DNA of 64,000 nucleotides, taken from positions 669,849-733,848 of the forward strand of contig CACRSC010000273.1 of assembly GCA_902651635.1 (NCBI GenBank). Reading direction: 5' to 3'. Below the pieces are notes generated by a model. That model ran no database searches. It had not been told where the DNA came from and was given only the letters and a program-made list of their open reading frames with translations. The stretch comes from Mastigamoeba balamuthi. Its lineage: Eukaryota > Evosea > Mastigamoebida > Mastigamoebidae. Position 1 is the stretch's first letter; each line of letters starts with the position of its first letter. A program made the translations under genes and the position numbers. This document shows, piece by piece, positions 22,275-34,025 of this stretch.

Positions 22275-24676
22275 ATGAGCGGCTACAAACGCGGCGGGCG
22301 CGGCGGCAACAGGTACGATCGCCTCTCCTCCGACGCCGACGGCGGCCACCAGCACCGCACGGCCGTCACCAGCAAGGGTACGCGGGCCCCCCGCGCGCGC
22401 GCTGCGCACCCCTCCCCCTTACTGCGACGTATCTCACGCCGCGACGCGCATGAAACGCGGACGAAACGCGCCAGGCAACGACTTCGGCAAGCGCAAGGGC
22501 AAGGAGCAGCACGTCGATCTCCCGTTCAAGGTCATGGTGCGTCCGTAGCCCGAGGCCGCGCTCTCCGCGCCCCGCGTGCGTGTGTGTGCTCGGTTATGAC
22601 GTGGCGTGGCGTGGCGTGGCGCGCAGGTGACGGGCATGCCGCGCGAGTACAACGTGGACAAGATGCGGTCGTTCTTCCTCGGGAAGCTCAAGGAGAACGG
22701 GCGCACGGACATCCGCATCGTCGACGGCGCGGTGCAGGTGGTCGGAGGGTCCGTCTGGATCGGCGTCCGCCTGTCGGACCACGCCGCGGAGCTCGCGCGC
22801 GTGCTCAACGGCGTCCCCTGCGGCAAATCCACAGTACGGCACTATCTAGATTCGCCCTCCCTGTTAGATTTTCGTATCGCCCCTGACGGGCGCCCTGATC
22901 CACTCTGTCTGTGTCCCCAGATCACCGCGAGGGCCGAGGACAAGTCCGCCAAGGAGGAGCTCAAGGACGTCGTGTCGCGGCTGGTTGCTGCGAACTACAA
23001 GGCGGCGTCGGACGCTCTGGACCTGTCGAACTTCAGCGAGAAGAGCGGGGGGCGGCTGAACCTGTGCAAGGTCGACACGGCGAGGTTCGTCATGGAGCAG
23101 GTCAGCAAGTCGCTGCCCTCGCTCTCGTACCTCTCGCTCGACAACAACAGCCTCGAGACGATGCAGCCCTTCACGAGCCTCGCCAAGTGGTGCCCCACGC
23201 TGCAGGTCCTCTACCTCAAGGGTGAGCTACGACGCACTTTTCGGGGGGAGAAAAAGCAATTGCGCAATTGCTCACTTGCACGATTTGTGTGGGCGACAGG
23301 GAACCTGTTTGAGAGCGCCAAGGAGCTCACGCCGATCAAGAACCTGAGCCTCGTGTGGCTCGGCGTCGACGGGAACCCGTTCACCAAGAAGGACAAGTCT
23401 GTGTGGATCGAGTGCGTGCAACAACCGCGACTCTTCTCCCCGGCCCTCGGCCTCGGCCGGGGTGCCCGCGCATCCCGCCAACGCCGCCCTGCCACGCTAA
23501 CGCACCGCGCGCACCCTGCGCCTGGCCCGCCACTCGCCGCAGCGAGCTCAAGAAGCTGTTCCCGCACCTGTGCAAGATCGACGACGACGACGTGTCGTCG
23601 CCGTTCAGGTTCAACCTGCCGCCGCACCTGACGTCGCCGGCGGTGCCCAGGGTCCTCGGCGGCCACGCGCCCACGCCGGAGATCGGTGGGTTCGCAGAGA
23701 TGTTTGTGCGCGGGTTCTTCAAGCTCGTCGACGAGCAGAACGCCGAGGCGCTCATGCAGGTCTACACGGACCGCTCGCTGCTGACCGTCAGCCTATAGTG
23801 AGCATCTGCAGCCCCCGGGCTCCTTTTGCCCGCATTGATTCCTGTTTCTAATCCCCGCGAGCAGCGACACTGCGGTCAGCCTGCTCAAGTACACACACGA
23901 GAACAGGAACCTGGCCAAGGCGCGAGGTGAGGACTGCCGCAGGGGGCCTTCCCCTCCACACTCCGCTCACAGTGCGGTGCAGAGATGAGCAAGGGCACGG
24001 CCGGCGTCGACGTGGGGAAGACGGGGTCGTTCAAGATTGTGACGCTGCTGTCGAAGGACATACCCAAGTCGGAGCACAGCCTCGACGACCAGACGATAAT
24101 CGACGTCGTCCAGGCGCTCACGGGCTCGTCCACGCAACTGCTCACAGTCTGCGTCTACGGCGCAGTCCGCTTCCGTGAGCCTCCCCCCGCTCGGTCTCAA
24201 CTGCTTCTTGCGGCTGACCCGTTGAACTTGCGTGCAGCGGGCAACGATGTGACGAAGGACTACTCGTTTGTGCGAAGGTTCCTGCTCGAGACCAAGGACA
24301 ACGCGCTCGGCGCCGTAATCGTCAACGACCAGCTGACGCTGTCCGGGTACCTCGGGCGCAACCCCGCGCTCCAGGCCCTCGCCCCTCCGCCCGCGGCCCC
24401 CGTCGTCAACACGACGCTCGACCCCATCGCGACACCCGTACGACTCGTGCCCCCTTTCCCTTCTCGATCTCGGGCCTCAGTAACAAGGGCCGGGGTTCAC
24501 AGGAGGGGCAGCAGATGTGCTCGAAGCTGCAGCAGGCCACGGGGCTGACGCCCGAGTTCACGGTGCAGTGCCTGCAGAACAACGGGTGGAACTACGACCG
24601 CGCGATGGCCAACTTCCAGGAGCTCAACTCGAGGGGCCAGATCCCGCCGCAGGCGTTCGGGACTGTGACCCTATGA
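22275..24676 (+). CDS. NXF1: NXF1/TAP-family nuclear mRNA export receptor
   Basis: The protein carries spliced mRNA through the nuclear pore together with an NXT1/p15 partner. At least nine exons. In order: an RGG-like N-terminus (GYKRGGRGGNRYDR), an RNA-binding RRM-like domain (VTGMPREYNVDKMRSFFLGKL), leucine-rich repeats (SYLSLDNNSLETM, LSLVWLGVDGNPF), the NTF2-like domain (GGFAEMFVRGFFKLVDEQNAEAL ... FKIVTLLSKDIP ... FVRRFLLETKDN) and a C-terminal UBA-like TAP-C domain (QMCSKLQQATGLTPEFTVQ, NGWNYDRAMANFQEL) that binds nucleoporin FG repeats. Introns are 50-110 nt. One intron contains a GTGGC pentamer repeat at 22601-22622. The NTF2-like domain is cut by three introns. Confidence 0.92.
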
Positions 24677-24937
24677 TTCACTTGCACATGTCACCGAGGG
24701 CAACCCCCCCGCATTATCACACCCCCTCATCCCTCCCCTAGGCCAACCAGTTAACGCAGCGTCCTCTCCACAAGCATCGTGTCGCCAGCTTTTGTTTTTG
24801 CTGGTTGCGTGAATTTCAAGTGTGTGCTATTTCGTTCCAAGAACCAGGCAGGAGAATCTCCATCCGCTTCCACAGAATCAGCCAAGTCAGTAACGGTGTC
24901 GAAAACCACTTCATTCGTTCCAAGAACCGGCTCTGTG

Positions 24938-26521
24938 ATGTCGTTTGCTCAGCAACTCGTCCGCGACCAGACTCTTACGTTCCTCTGGGGCACCCACGCA
25001 CGGCTGGGGTCCGCGAGCCCCATCGGCGTCGTCTGTGCCGACACCCTCGCCCGCATCGCCCGTCTGGCTCTGCCCCTCGTGGGCTCTGCTCGCCCCTACA
25101 CGCTCATGGGGCTCGAGCGTGGCGAAACCGTCGCCAGAGTCCGCAACTACCTCGACGACTACACGCAGTCCCGCTACCGCTCTGCCAAGCTCCTGCTGCG
25201 CGTGACGGAGCAGCGCCTGCGCGACGGGCAGTGCAACGGGCCGCTGCTGCTGTGCCGCAAGGACGACGGGTTCATCATCGACGAGCTCTTCCGGCCGCCG
25301 TTGCTCGGGGCTGGGGGGTCTCTGCCGCCCGACGTCTACGCCTACGAGGAGTGCACGCCGGGCAGAGAGAACGAGCAGGACGTCGTCATGGTGCTGATCG
25401 AGAGCTACTGCGAGCGGCTCACGCCCGCTGTGGAGCCTAGGGACTGCGGCGTCCCGTTCGCGGCGTTCTCGGCGCCAATGCAGCAAGGCGCCAGCGATGT
25501 CGTCGAGAGCGGGGACAGGATGTTCGTCGCTGATGGGACGCAACTGCTGGTGTTCGACTTGGCCACGGGCAACATGCTATGGAATTTCGGGTGTGGGGAC
25601 CGCACACGAGGGACTCGCGTTGTCGCGGTGAGTCCGCACGACGGTGACGTCTATTTCAACGTGTCGTTGGAAGGGGGAGAGCAGGAAATTGTGCGAGCCC
25701 GGCAGAAGGACTGGGCTGTCGTGTCCAGATTCCAGATGCCAGACCACTGTGGGGTCCCTGTCGCCCTGTTTTTTGCATCAAACGGGAAGATCATAGTCTC
25801 AACATTGGAGGGCTACGTGTGTTTCTGGGAAGCAGGCTCAACGGCATCGACCGTACTCATCGCCAACGGAGGGGAAATGTTCTGTCCCAGGCAGTCCATG
25901 TGTGGAAGATGGCTCATGCTGGACATGTGGACTGTGGTAGACCTTGAATTCCGTGCACTGTACATCCACGGCCAGGCGGAGGAGGACGAGGAGCTACCGG
26001 AGTTGAGCTCGGACATCGACCCCCACCTGATCTGCCGTCCACCATGCCTCTCGCTCAGCGACTGCTCCTTTTCCCTGTTCCGCTCCTCGGGGCAGGGAGT
26101 AGGGCAGTGCATCTACTCCTATGAGCCATCAGGCCACTCGTCCACCTGGCCCTTCAGTGTCCGTCAGATAAGGTACATCCCCCAGCCGCCTGATGGGCCA
26201 GGCGACTACCGTGGCGTTTGTGGGCTGGCAATCAGAGGCGACGACTTGTACATCAACTGCTCGTTATACTCCTTCGTCGTCAGGCTCTCGGAGACCTCCG
26301 CTGCGGTCATTTTCGGAATCACTCACTGTGAGGGCGACACCAACGAGATGTGGGACGACAGGCCTGTCCACGTGAGTCAAAGTGGTGAGCTCATCGTTTC
26401 GACAGGATCACACTTCGGGGGCGATCTGAAGCTGCAGCAACCGGCAGTGAAGAAGTACGCCATCCCAGACGACTATGTTGCACCTCCTCCCAAGCGGTTC
26501 AGAGGGCGTGGCCGCCCGTAA
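24938..26521 (+). CDS. Intronless beta-propeller-like protein of unknown function
   Basis: One open frame of 527 residues from the ATG at 24938 (MSFAQQLVRDQTLTFLWG) to the stop at 26519. The frame is open further upstream but without an earlier ATG. The N-terminal 60 residues contain a helical LARIARLALPL motif that could be a degenerate F-box-like adapter. The rest has repeats with the texture of a beta-propeller (FVADGTQLLVFDLATGNMLWNF; GKIIVSTLEGYVCFWEAG; LIVSTGSHFGGDL), closest to WD40/PQQ-type blades. The C-terminus is basic with an RGRGRP tail. The lack of introns in an intron-rich neighbourhood suggests a retrocopy or an expanded gene family. No specific function can be given. Confidence 0.65.
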   Translation: MSFAQQLVRDQTLTFLWGTHARLGSASPIGVVCADTLARIARLALPLVGSARPYTLMGLERGETVARVRNYLDDYTQSRYRSAKLLLRVTEQRLRDGQCNGPLLLCRKDDGFIIDELFRPPLLGAGGSLPPDVYAYEECTPGRENEQDVVMVLIESYCERLTPAVEPRDCGVPFAAFSAPMQQGASDVVESGDRMFVADGTQLLVFDLATGNMLWNFGCGDRTRGTRVVAVSPHDGDVYFNVSLEGGEQEIVRARQKDWAVVSRFQMPDHCGVPVALFFASNGKIIVSTLEGYVCFWEAGSTASTVLIANGGEMFCPRQSMCGRWLMLDMWTVVDLEFRALYIHGQAEEDEELPELSSDIDPHLICRPPCLSLSDCSFSLFRSSGQGVGQCIYSYEPSGHSSTWPFSVRQIRYIPQPPDGPGDYRGVCGLAIRGDDLYINCSLYSFVVRLSETSAAVIFGITHCEGDTNEMWDDRPVHVSQSGELIVSTGSHFGGDLKLQQPAVKKYAIPDDYVAPPPKRFRGRGRP

Positions 26522-26758
26522 CACAGGCACACAACACGCCATTACAGCAACAATCGTGTTCGTGCTCAACCCGTGCACTTTCCAAAGATCGGCCTGACTT
26601 CACCTCAACCGGAAGAGACCTGGGGATCACTGTGACAGACTGACGAGCCTTCAACCGGGAGAGGTGGAATGTGCGGCAACGGAACGGCTGATGAATCTTA
26701 CAAATCTGATAGTGGCAAGACCGTTCGTTGTTCGCGTATATGTTTGTGCCCGGCAGGA

Positions 26759-28345
26759 TTAGCTACGCCACGCATGTTGCTTTGGCGATGTTGACCTTGC
26801 TATGGCACCTGGGGGCGGTGACTTGGTCGAGGGCATTCGGCGTATTGGGCCCCTCTCGGTCGCCTTTATGAGCAGGTCCTGCATCTCGCGTTGGTGTCTC
26901 TCCTCCTGCTTCTGCAGGGCGTCCCTCACGGCCTCCCTGATCGCCTGGTCCCGCGTGGCGACGGCCCTGCGCAGCGACGCCTCTGCGGTGTCGGCTCGGT
27001 GCCGCTCCTTAACAAGAGTCTGCGACTGCATCACAGACTGCTCTCTGAGGCTCTTGGCCAGAGCCCTCTGCTGAATCGCGTCCTCCCTCAGCTTCTCCTT
27101 CGTCTGGGCCGCGTACCAGAGTCAGTAAGAAGGTCCCCAGGCCCAGTGACGCTTACGAGCTCCTGGGTCATCGTGACGGCGTTGATGCGGTCCTGAGTGT
27201 TTGTTTGCATCGCCGCAAGATCCGCGTTTGCCTTCTCCAGCTGCGGGGGGAACGCACAGCACAAGGGCTCGGTCAGAGGAGTCTCTCCCTTACGCCCCCT
27301 CTTCGCCTCGGCGCCGTACCAGCCGGTCTCGTGTGCGTATGGCTCTGCGCATGTCCGCGACGGTCTCTTCGAGCACCGCCACTCGCTTCCGTAGCTCGAC
27401 GACCTCGTTCGTCTCCCTGGGCGGCGCGGCGACCCGCACCGTCGTCGTGTACAGCCTGTCCTCCGCGTAGGCCGCGTAGGCCGTGGGGCTGGGCTGGCCT
27501 GGCGACAGCGCCATGTCGGACCTCGCCTCGGACGGCGCCGTGGGGGCGTCGGCGAGGCCGCACATGGGCTCGGCCTCGTCGCGCGCTATCCGCACGGGGA
27601 ACCCCAGCGCGCTGATGGGGCTGCACGACCCCACCGCCGCCGCTGTCGCCACGCGCGACTCCCGCGGGGCCTCGGGGACCAGCCTGCGCTCGAGCGCCGC
27701 GGTGAGCTGCCCCATGAGGGCCTCGGAGACGCTGTTCTCGTAGATGTCGACGTTGCGCAGGCTCGTGTTGGCGTAGACCGCGTCGAGCAGCGCAGAGGCC
27801 CCCGCGTCGCTGAGCCCCGCGCGCCGCGCCACCAGCCGCTGCAGCGCGCACGAGGGGGCCTTGAGGCCCGCGGCCAGCTCGCAGGCGCCCCTGTCGCCGA
27901 CGGGGTTGCCCGTGAGGTCCAGCGACGCCAGCGGGGCCGCGCGCTCGCCGCTGGGGCCCGCGGACAGCAGCGACGCCAGCGCACGCGCCCCCAGCCGGTC
28001 GACGCGGTTGCTCGCCAGGATCAGCGTGTCGATGCACGTCTCCGTGCCCAGCACCGCGATGACAGGCAGCAGCGCCGCCGTGTCCTTCGGTGGCAGCGGG
28101 GGGTTTGCGTTGTTTGCGTTTGCGTTTGCGTGTGTTTGCGGTGGCGTCAGAAAGCGAGACGCGGCAAAACGGGATTGACGTAATTGCAACGTCCGTACGA
28201 GGCCGAGGGCGGTGAGGTCGAGGGTCGTGGCGGCGCCGTTGAGGGCGGCGGTGACGTCGGGGATGGGCGCGAGGCCGAGGGCGCGGCACTCGTCCTCGTA
28301 GTGCCTGCCCAGGGGCGCCGAGTCTTCGCCCGGAGCGTAACTCAT
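26759..28345 (-). CDS. Leucine-rich repeat (RI-type) plus coiled-coil protein
   Basis: The first ATG in frame is at 28343-28345 (MSYAPGEDSAPLGRHYEDE). The protein has RI-type LRRs (TLILASNRVDRLGARALASLL; LASLDLTGNPVGDRGACELAAGL; LVARRAGLSDAGASALLDAVY; LRNVDIYENSVSEAL), a disordered linker, and a long coiled coil beginning NEVVELRKRVAVLEETVADM that continues in two smaller exons at about 27243-27160 and 27114-26759 (EKLREDAIQQRALAKSLREQ, RAVATRDQAIREAVRDALQKQEE). The stop is at 26759-26761. A (TTGCGT)n tract at 28105-28142 sits in what is probably an in-frame intron between the first and second LRR. The layout resembles axonemal LRR-coiled-coil proteins, but I cannot assign an orthologue. Confidence 0.62.
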
Positions 28346-28481
28346 TTGCGCGTATTCCGGCGCCAAACACGCAAAAAAAAAAAAGCACGGAGATCGAGAT
28401 TCTGCCTTTCAAAAAATCGCAAGCCGTATCTCATTGTCAGGAAAGACTGTCGTATTGCAGGAACTGGGGGGGCGACCGGTG

Positions 28482-29878
28482 TCACTGAAACAGAGCTAGG
28501 GCGAGGGAGAGAGCTACGAGCGACACGGCTGGTATGGTGGCAGCCCCGTCAATGAACTTGCGGCCGATTGTCCTCACCGAGAACTCTATGTCGAGGCCCT
28601 GGCACGCCGAGTAGGGCTCCTCCCGCAGGCACGCCTCCAGCCTCCTCGACAGCCTGGCCTCTGCTTGGAACGGGTCCTCTTTCAGGGGAACGCACATTCC
28701 TCTCTTCATGCTCATATCACAGAGACATCTGAACACTTTGTTGAGTCGCGAGGCAACAAGGGAAAAAAACAAACTCGTAGCCGGCGTCACACTCTGTAGG
28801 GAAATGCAGAATGGAAATGCAACTCTTCTTCTGATCGTACTCTGGCTGTGGTTTCATGCACGTGCCATCCGCTGTGTTATGGTAGTGAGATGCAGGTGTT
28901 CCAAGTGAACATACCGCAGATGAGCCCGTCAGCACACAAGAAGTCTCGATTCTGATAGGAGTGCCTTTCTGGGTTGAATCCCTTCCTGTGTAAATCCCAC
29001 GTACGGCATGGGGCCCCAATTGGTGCCTTGCCAGGGTTGTAGCAAACGTTCTGATAGCACACACCCGGGCACCAGGTGCCAGAGCAATCGTGGCCATCAG
29101 CTGCAAACTTCACACAGGTGCCAGAACTCGAGCAGTAAAGGCCATGTGCGCACATTTGCCTGCGAACAGATGGTTTAGCACATTGATGCACGTAAGATTC
29201 GTACTTGGCATGTGGGGTTCCATATTCCGAAGAGTTGCACGCAGTGCCCTCCTCAATGTAGACAGGATCTGAACACTTATTGCTTTTGCACACAGAATCG
29301 TGCCCAATGCAGTCGGCATCTCTCGTGCAGGTACTCCCGATTTTCGCTGGCTTGACACACCTTCCATCAGTGCACGGTCTCTCAACTAGCCACCGACCCT
29401 CGCACTCCATGTGGTACATGCACTCAGTCCCTGTGAAAGTGGTTTAGAACTTGGTCAAAAAGGGGGGAGGGGGGTGAAACGAGGATGGACCTGCTGACCG
29501 AAGACCCTGGCAGGTTCCTTGGCTCGGATTGGATTCACCGCCGGTCTCAGCACAGTCTGTTTGATCCCCAGCGGGGTTCAATGTTTCCAAGTTGGAAAAA
29601 GAGCTGTTTCTTAGCGTGCGGGTGTGGGCAGTTGCTGGCGCACAGTCGTTGAACGGATCGCAGACACCCCACAGAATTGTGGTGTTGCTCGAGTCTCTCC
29701 AGGACCCACCACACTTCTGACCGTTGGTGGAGCTGATAATCTCGACATCCATTGTGCACTTGTCTCCGAACCAGTCGCGCTCCGAGGCATCGTCGCCCGT
29801 GAGCTGCGGATTACCTGGAAGGGGAAAGGCAATCGAGGCCACTGCCAGGCACGCCAGGGCAGCAATGAGCGCGGACAT
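28482..29878 (-). CDS. Secreted Cys-rich protein with probable GPI anchor
   Basis: The start at 29878 gives a clear signal peptide (MSALIAALACLAVASIAFPL). The mature part has paired cysteines in short modules (CTRDADCIGHDSVCKSNKC; CAHGLYCSSSGTCV; CSGTWCPGVCYQNVC), several NSS/NTT sequons, and a last exon (28740-28482) ending in DGAATIPAVSLVALSLALALFQ, a small-residue patch followed by a hydrophobic tail typical of a GPI-attachment signal. Three exons: 29878 to about 29513, about 29429-28916, and about 28744-28482. The gene reads through part of what might be another short intron after residue 80. The cysteine pattern resembles surface proteins of amoebae with dickkopf-like modules. Probably plasma membrane or cyst-wall surface; ligand unknown. 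Confidence 0.66.
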
Positions 29879-30108
29879 CGCTTGTCTCCTGCAGACCAAA
29901 CTTATGAATTATACGTGGCGACGGGTGTGTTGTGGGTTGCTCCACCACCGGATTTCTTGACGAAAATCTTGAAAGGGTGCCACTCCGTTCCGGAGTGTGA
30001 ACATGGAGACCTTCTGTCACCCAGCCGGCAGATTCGTCACCCAGTTGCAATTCCACGATCCACAGGTGGATCTTCGAAGATATACAAATCTGTGTAGATT
30101 TTTACGCG

Positions 30109-33100
30109 ATGGAGCCCGACGCGCCCGCAACGCCGTCGCGGCCCGACAGCCGCAGCCCGCCGCCCGAGGCGCTCCTCCTCCGGTCGTCGTCCACGAGCCC
30201 CGTTGCCTCCATCGCCGCCGGCGTGCAGGCGGCGACGTCTGCGAGCGGGCGCGGCGTCGTGGCCGAGGCGGGCGGGCCGTTCCTGGAGATGGGCGGCTCG
30301 CTCAACGCGCTGAGCTGCAGCCCCGACCGCTCGCTCTGCGCCGTCGGCGGCCGTGAGGTCCTCAAGATCGTGCGCGTGCGGTCGGGCAACCAGCTCGAGC
30401 CCATCCACAACCTGCGCAGCAAGAACATGAACCTCAACCACTCGGGCTTCGACGTCGCGTGGCACCCGCAGGACTGTGCGCAACGACACTGGCAGATCAT
30501 TGATGTTCAAGCTCATTGATGTTCACGCCAAATGCACACGTACACGTCACTCACCTTTGATGGCCCGCACCCCGCGCTTGCTTGCTCCCGTGATGCTGGC
30601 GCTCGGGGCTTGCGGCGTGCGGTGGTGGCCAGCGGACGTCATCGCGACGGCGGCGACCAACGGGGCGCTGATCATATGGAACCTGAAGCTGCTGAGGGCG
30701 CAGTGCCAGCACAACAGGGGGATCGGGGCCAAGAAGTCCAAGGGCATGGGCGTCGACGTGGCCTTCACCGAGACGTTCAAGCGCAGGATCAACAGGCTCT
30801 GCTGGCACCCCACGAGCCCCAACGCGCTGCTCACCGGCTGCCAGGACGGCACAGTGAAGCTCATAGTGCGCCGCCCATCAGCGCCCCGCCACAGATATCC
30901 AGATCCAGATTCGCGGGGACTCACTTTTGCCTGCGCCACGTCACTCCCAATTCCCCGAATTTAGGACATTCGTATGCCCCTGTCCGTGACGAACCCCATC
31001 GCGTTCCCGCCGAACAACGGGGCTGTCAAGGACGTCAAGTTCAGCCCCAAGTTCCCCAACTACTTTGTCTGCGCCATCGAGGACGGCCGCGTGCAGCTCT
31101 GGGACATGCGCAAGAACACGCACTACATGTTCCAGACGCAGGCGCACTCGCGCCTCGCCAACTCGCTCGACTGGCACCCCACCAACCGCGACATCCTCGC
31201 CTCCTCGGGCGGCGACGGCTTCAAGGTCCCGCAGCGCTCCGAGTTTTCCGAGCGTGTCTCGCAATTCGCTCGGCTCGACCGGGAAATTACGCGATTCAGC
31301 TGACTCTGGGGGTGTGATAACCGTTCATAAACCAGGTGTGGGACCTGAAGAACTGGCGGCAGGGGATGCCCGTCAAGGCCGAGTACGAGATGCACGGATC
31401 GAGCAGCGTCGCCGCGGTGAGGTGGCGCAGGGACCGCGCCGACGAGATCGCGTCGTGCGCGTCGATGCTGGACTTCACGGTCCACGTGTGGAACGTCAAC
31501 AGGCCCAACATCCCCGTGGCCTCGCTCGTCGGCCACTCGGACGTCGTCGCCGACTTCCTGTGGTACGACACCGACTCGATCGTCTCGTGTACGCGTCTCT
31601 TGCTCCCCTCAGCCGCGTTTTTATCGGGTCTGACCCGGTTCTGCCGGCGCCGGGGAAAACAGGTAGCAAGGACGGGACCGTGAGGATCAGCTCGATGGCA
31701 GAGGCGGTGCACCCGTACGAGAACACGAGGACGGTCGCGCTGGCGTTTGACCCGTCGGACCGCGTCGTGGCCATCACCGAGAGGATCGACCGCAAGAACC
31801 CCATACCCGAGGGCACCACGCTGCCGACCACAAGCCCCTCGTGAGAGCTCCCCTCGTCCTCCATCTTTCCAAGCAGTCTCAGGACCCGCAGCAGTAGGAG
31901 CGGGTCTGCGTGGCCGCTGGGCCTGTTCTCGTCCTCGGACGGGTCGTCGACCGAGGCCATGAGCCCTCCGGTCGACACCACGGCTGGCTCTCCGATGCCG
32001 CTGCTCATGCAGCGCACCCGGGCCGTGAGGCTCTACCAGCTGTCCTTCGACCCCGGGGTCCGCCAGCAGCCCCCCCTTCCCCCCTCGCCCTCCGCGTGCT
32101 CGCGCCGTTCTGACTGGGGGGCGTGTGGCATCGCTGCCGGCAGTCGATGTCCGACTCGGAGGTCTTTGTGGAGGTCGCCAAGAGGAGCCGCATAAGCCCC
32201 TCGGAGGAGGAGTCCATCTGGGACGTCTGCACGCACAACGCAGCGGCACGTAACACCCCCCGAGGCAGCACCATACGCACGCACGCGACGGCCGGCACTG
32301 ACCGGGGCCCGCTGGCGCCCAGCTCTACGACGCGGCGGACAGGCCACAGTTTGCGCAGCTGTGGCGGCTCGTCAGGACTGTTCTGGAACCCCCGGCCGTC
32401 GAGCCCGACATCCCCACCCTCGAGGAGGAGAAGGAGCGGCAGGAGCGCGAGCCCCTCTACCTCCCGGCCGCAGGTACCGACGACGCCCTGGTGGCAGCTC
32501 CCCCAGACGCTCTCGGCCAACGCACCGCGCGCGCTCGCCAGACATATTCGACTCTGCAGGGCCCGACGAGGCCGACGAGATAGAGCCGTCCACGTCGACG
32601 GCGGTGGTGTCGGCGCCGCACGAGGACGACCTGACCGACTGGATCCGCCAGGAGGTCGTCCAGCCGCTGATGATCTCGGCAGCGTCGCTGGCGCCCGTGA
32701 TGCCGCCGCCCTACGAGAAGTCCGGCGCGCGCACCGGGGACACGACGCCCCGGCGCGCCTCTGACGACTGGGGTGCGACACCACCCGCCCTACGGACCGC
32801 GCTGACCTCTGGAGCTGCGCCGCTGCGCAGAGCTCGGGCAGAAGATGCTCGAGGACATCATATCCAGGACGCTGGTGGCGTACGGCGAGCAGGGCGAGGT
32901 GCAGCTATGCGCCCTCGTCGTCCTCGTGCTCGAGGACAGGCTGCAGAACCTGCCCGGCGCCCCGCGCTGGATCATCTCGTACATCGGTGAGCGACACGCC
33001 TCGGGGGAAGCGGCCTCACGCTGGGGAGCGGGGGTGCCCTGCCCCTGAGCAGATTTGTTGCAGCGCATGAAGCTGTTCACCGAGGCCAACGAGGTGATTC

Positions 33101-33551
33101 GCAGCTGCCGCAAGTGGGTGTCCGCCCCGCAGCTGCAGTACGGGGAGCCCGTGTGCACGCTGAACCAGAAGTCCACGATCGTGAGCACAGGGTGCTCCGA
33201 GTGCAGGAAGCCTCTAGGGGGCCCTGTCCTCTGGGTCTGCAACAACGGGGGCCACTTCACGTCGCGCTGTTCCATCTGGTGCACGAGAGACGCCGGCTGC
33301 CCGCCTCAGTCTCAGCTTGCTGACAACACACTTCCTTCACCCTCTGCAGCAAGTTGCCTGTGCGTGGCCTGTACGTGTGGTGCCAGGGGTGCGGGCACGG
33401 CGGGCACATCGAACACATGAGGAAGTGGTTCTCCACGAGGCAGCAGTGCCCTGCGGGTAAGACGCCTCTTTTGATGCTTTCATCCCATCTGACACCCCGT
33501 CGCGTAGGCTGCTCGCACGTGTGCCACATTCCCACGATTACGGGCGTATGA
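30109..33551 (+). CDS. WDR24: WDR24, GATOR2/SEACAT complex subunit
   Basis: In the GATOR2 complex this protein helps activate TORC1 on lysosomes by opposing GATOR1. The gene has ten or so exons. WD40 blades: LNALSCSPDRSLCAVGGR, DVIATAATNGALIIWNLK, FKRRINRLCWHPTSPNALLTGCQDGTVKL, GAVKDVKFSPKFPNYFVCAIEDGRVQLWDMRK, ANSLDWHPTNRDILASSGGDG, VWDLKNWRQ, FTVHVWNVNRPN and SKDGTVR. After a variable linker comes a helical region (MLEDIISRTLVAYGEQGEVQ; RWIISYIG; RMKLFTEANEVIRSC). The end carries the WDR24 zinc-binding RING-like element: CSECRKPLGG, then RGLYVWCQGCGHGGHIEHMRKW, CPAG and CSHVCH, stop at 33549. It shares a 230-nt divergent spacer with the Cys-rich surface gene. Confidence 0.9.
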
Positions 33552-34025
33552 CGCAATCAATTGCAATTTGCTGTGCATTAGGTTCAGCTGAAAAAGCGGC
33601 CCTGTTTTCTGTGTCGCCAGCATTAGGAGAGAAGAAGGGCTCGAGTGTCCTCACAAAGGCTGCAAGAGCAGGCTCAGCCTCCTTGATCTTGTGTGCATTC
33701 CGACCATTTTCAGCCAGAGGAAGAACTCCCTCTTTTTTGGTTGCAACTGGCTTTGCCAGGCCCAGTTCCTCCTGCTTGGCGAAGAACACAGGCAATCGCT
33801 TCATGTTGGCACATAACCACAAACAGTAGATGTGGTGCTCCTTTATGTGAAGAGCCTCATGAATCAAGCCTTCTTGTTGAAAGGCCTATGTCTTTTAAAG
33901 AACACCCCACAGGGCCTTGAGGTCACATCCGAGAACCCAATTGAATGCAAGTGACTTCTGGCCACCATCTTGATTGTGTTAAGCTCCTACCTGAAAGACA
34001 ACCTTAAAGAACCCGAGAAAATTAT

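Noticed and set aside
28105-28142. Asn/Ala repeat in the LRR protein
   Set aside because: The (TTGCGT)n tract interrupts an LRR and is better explained as intron sequence.
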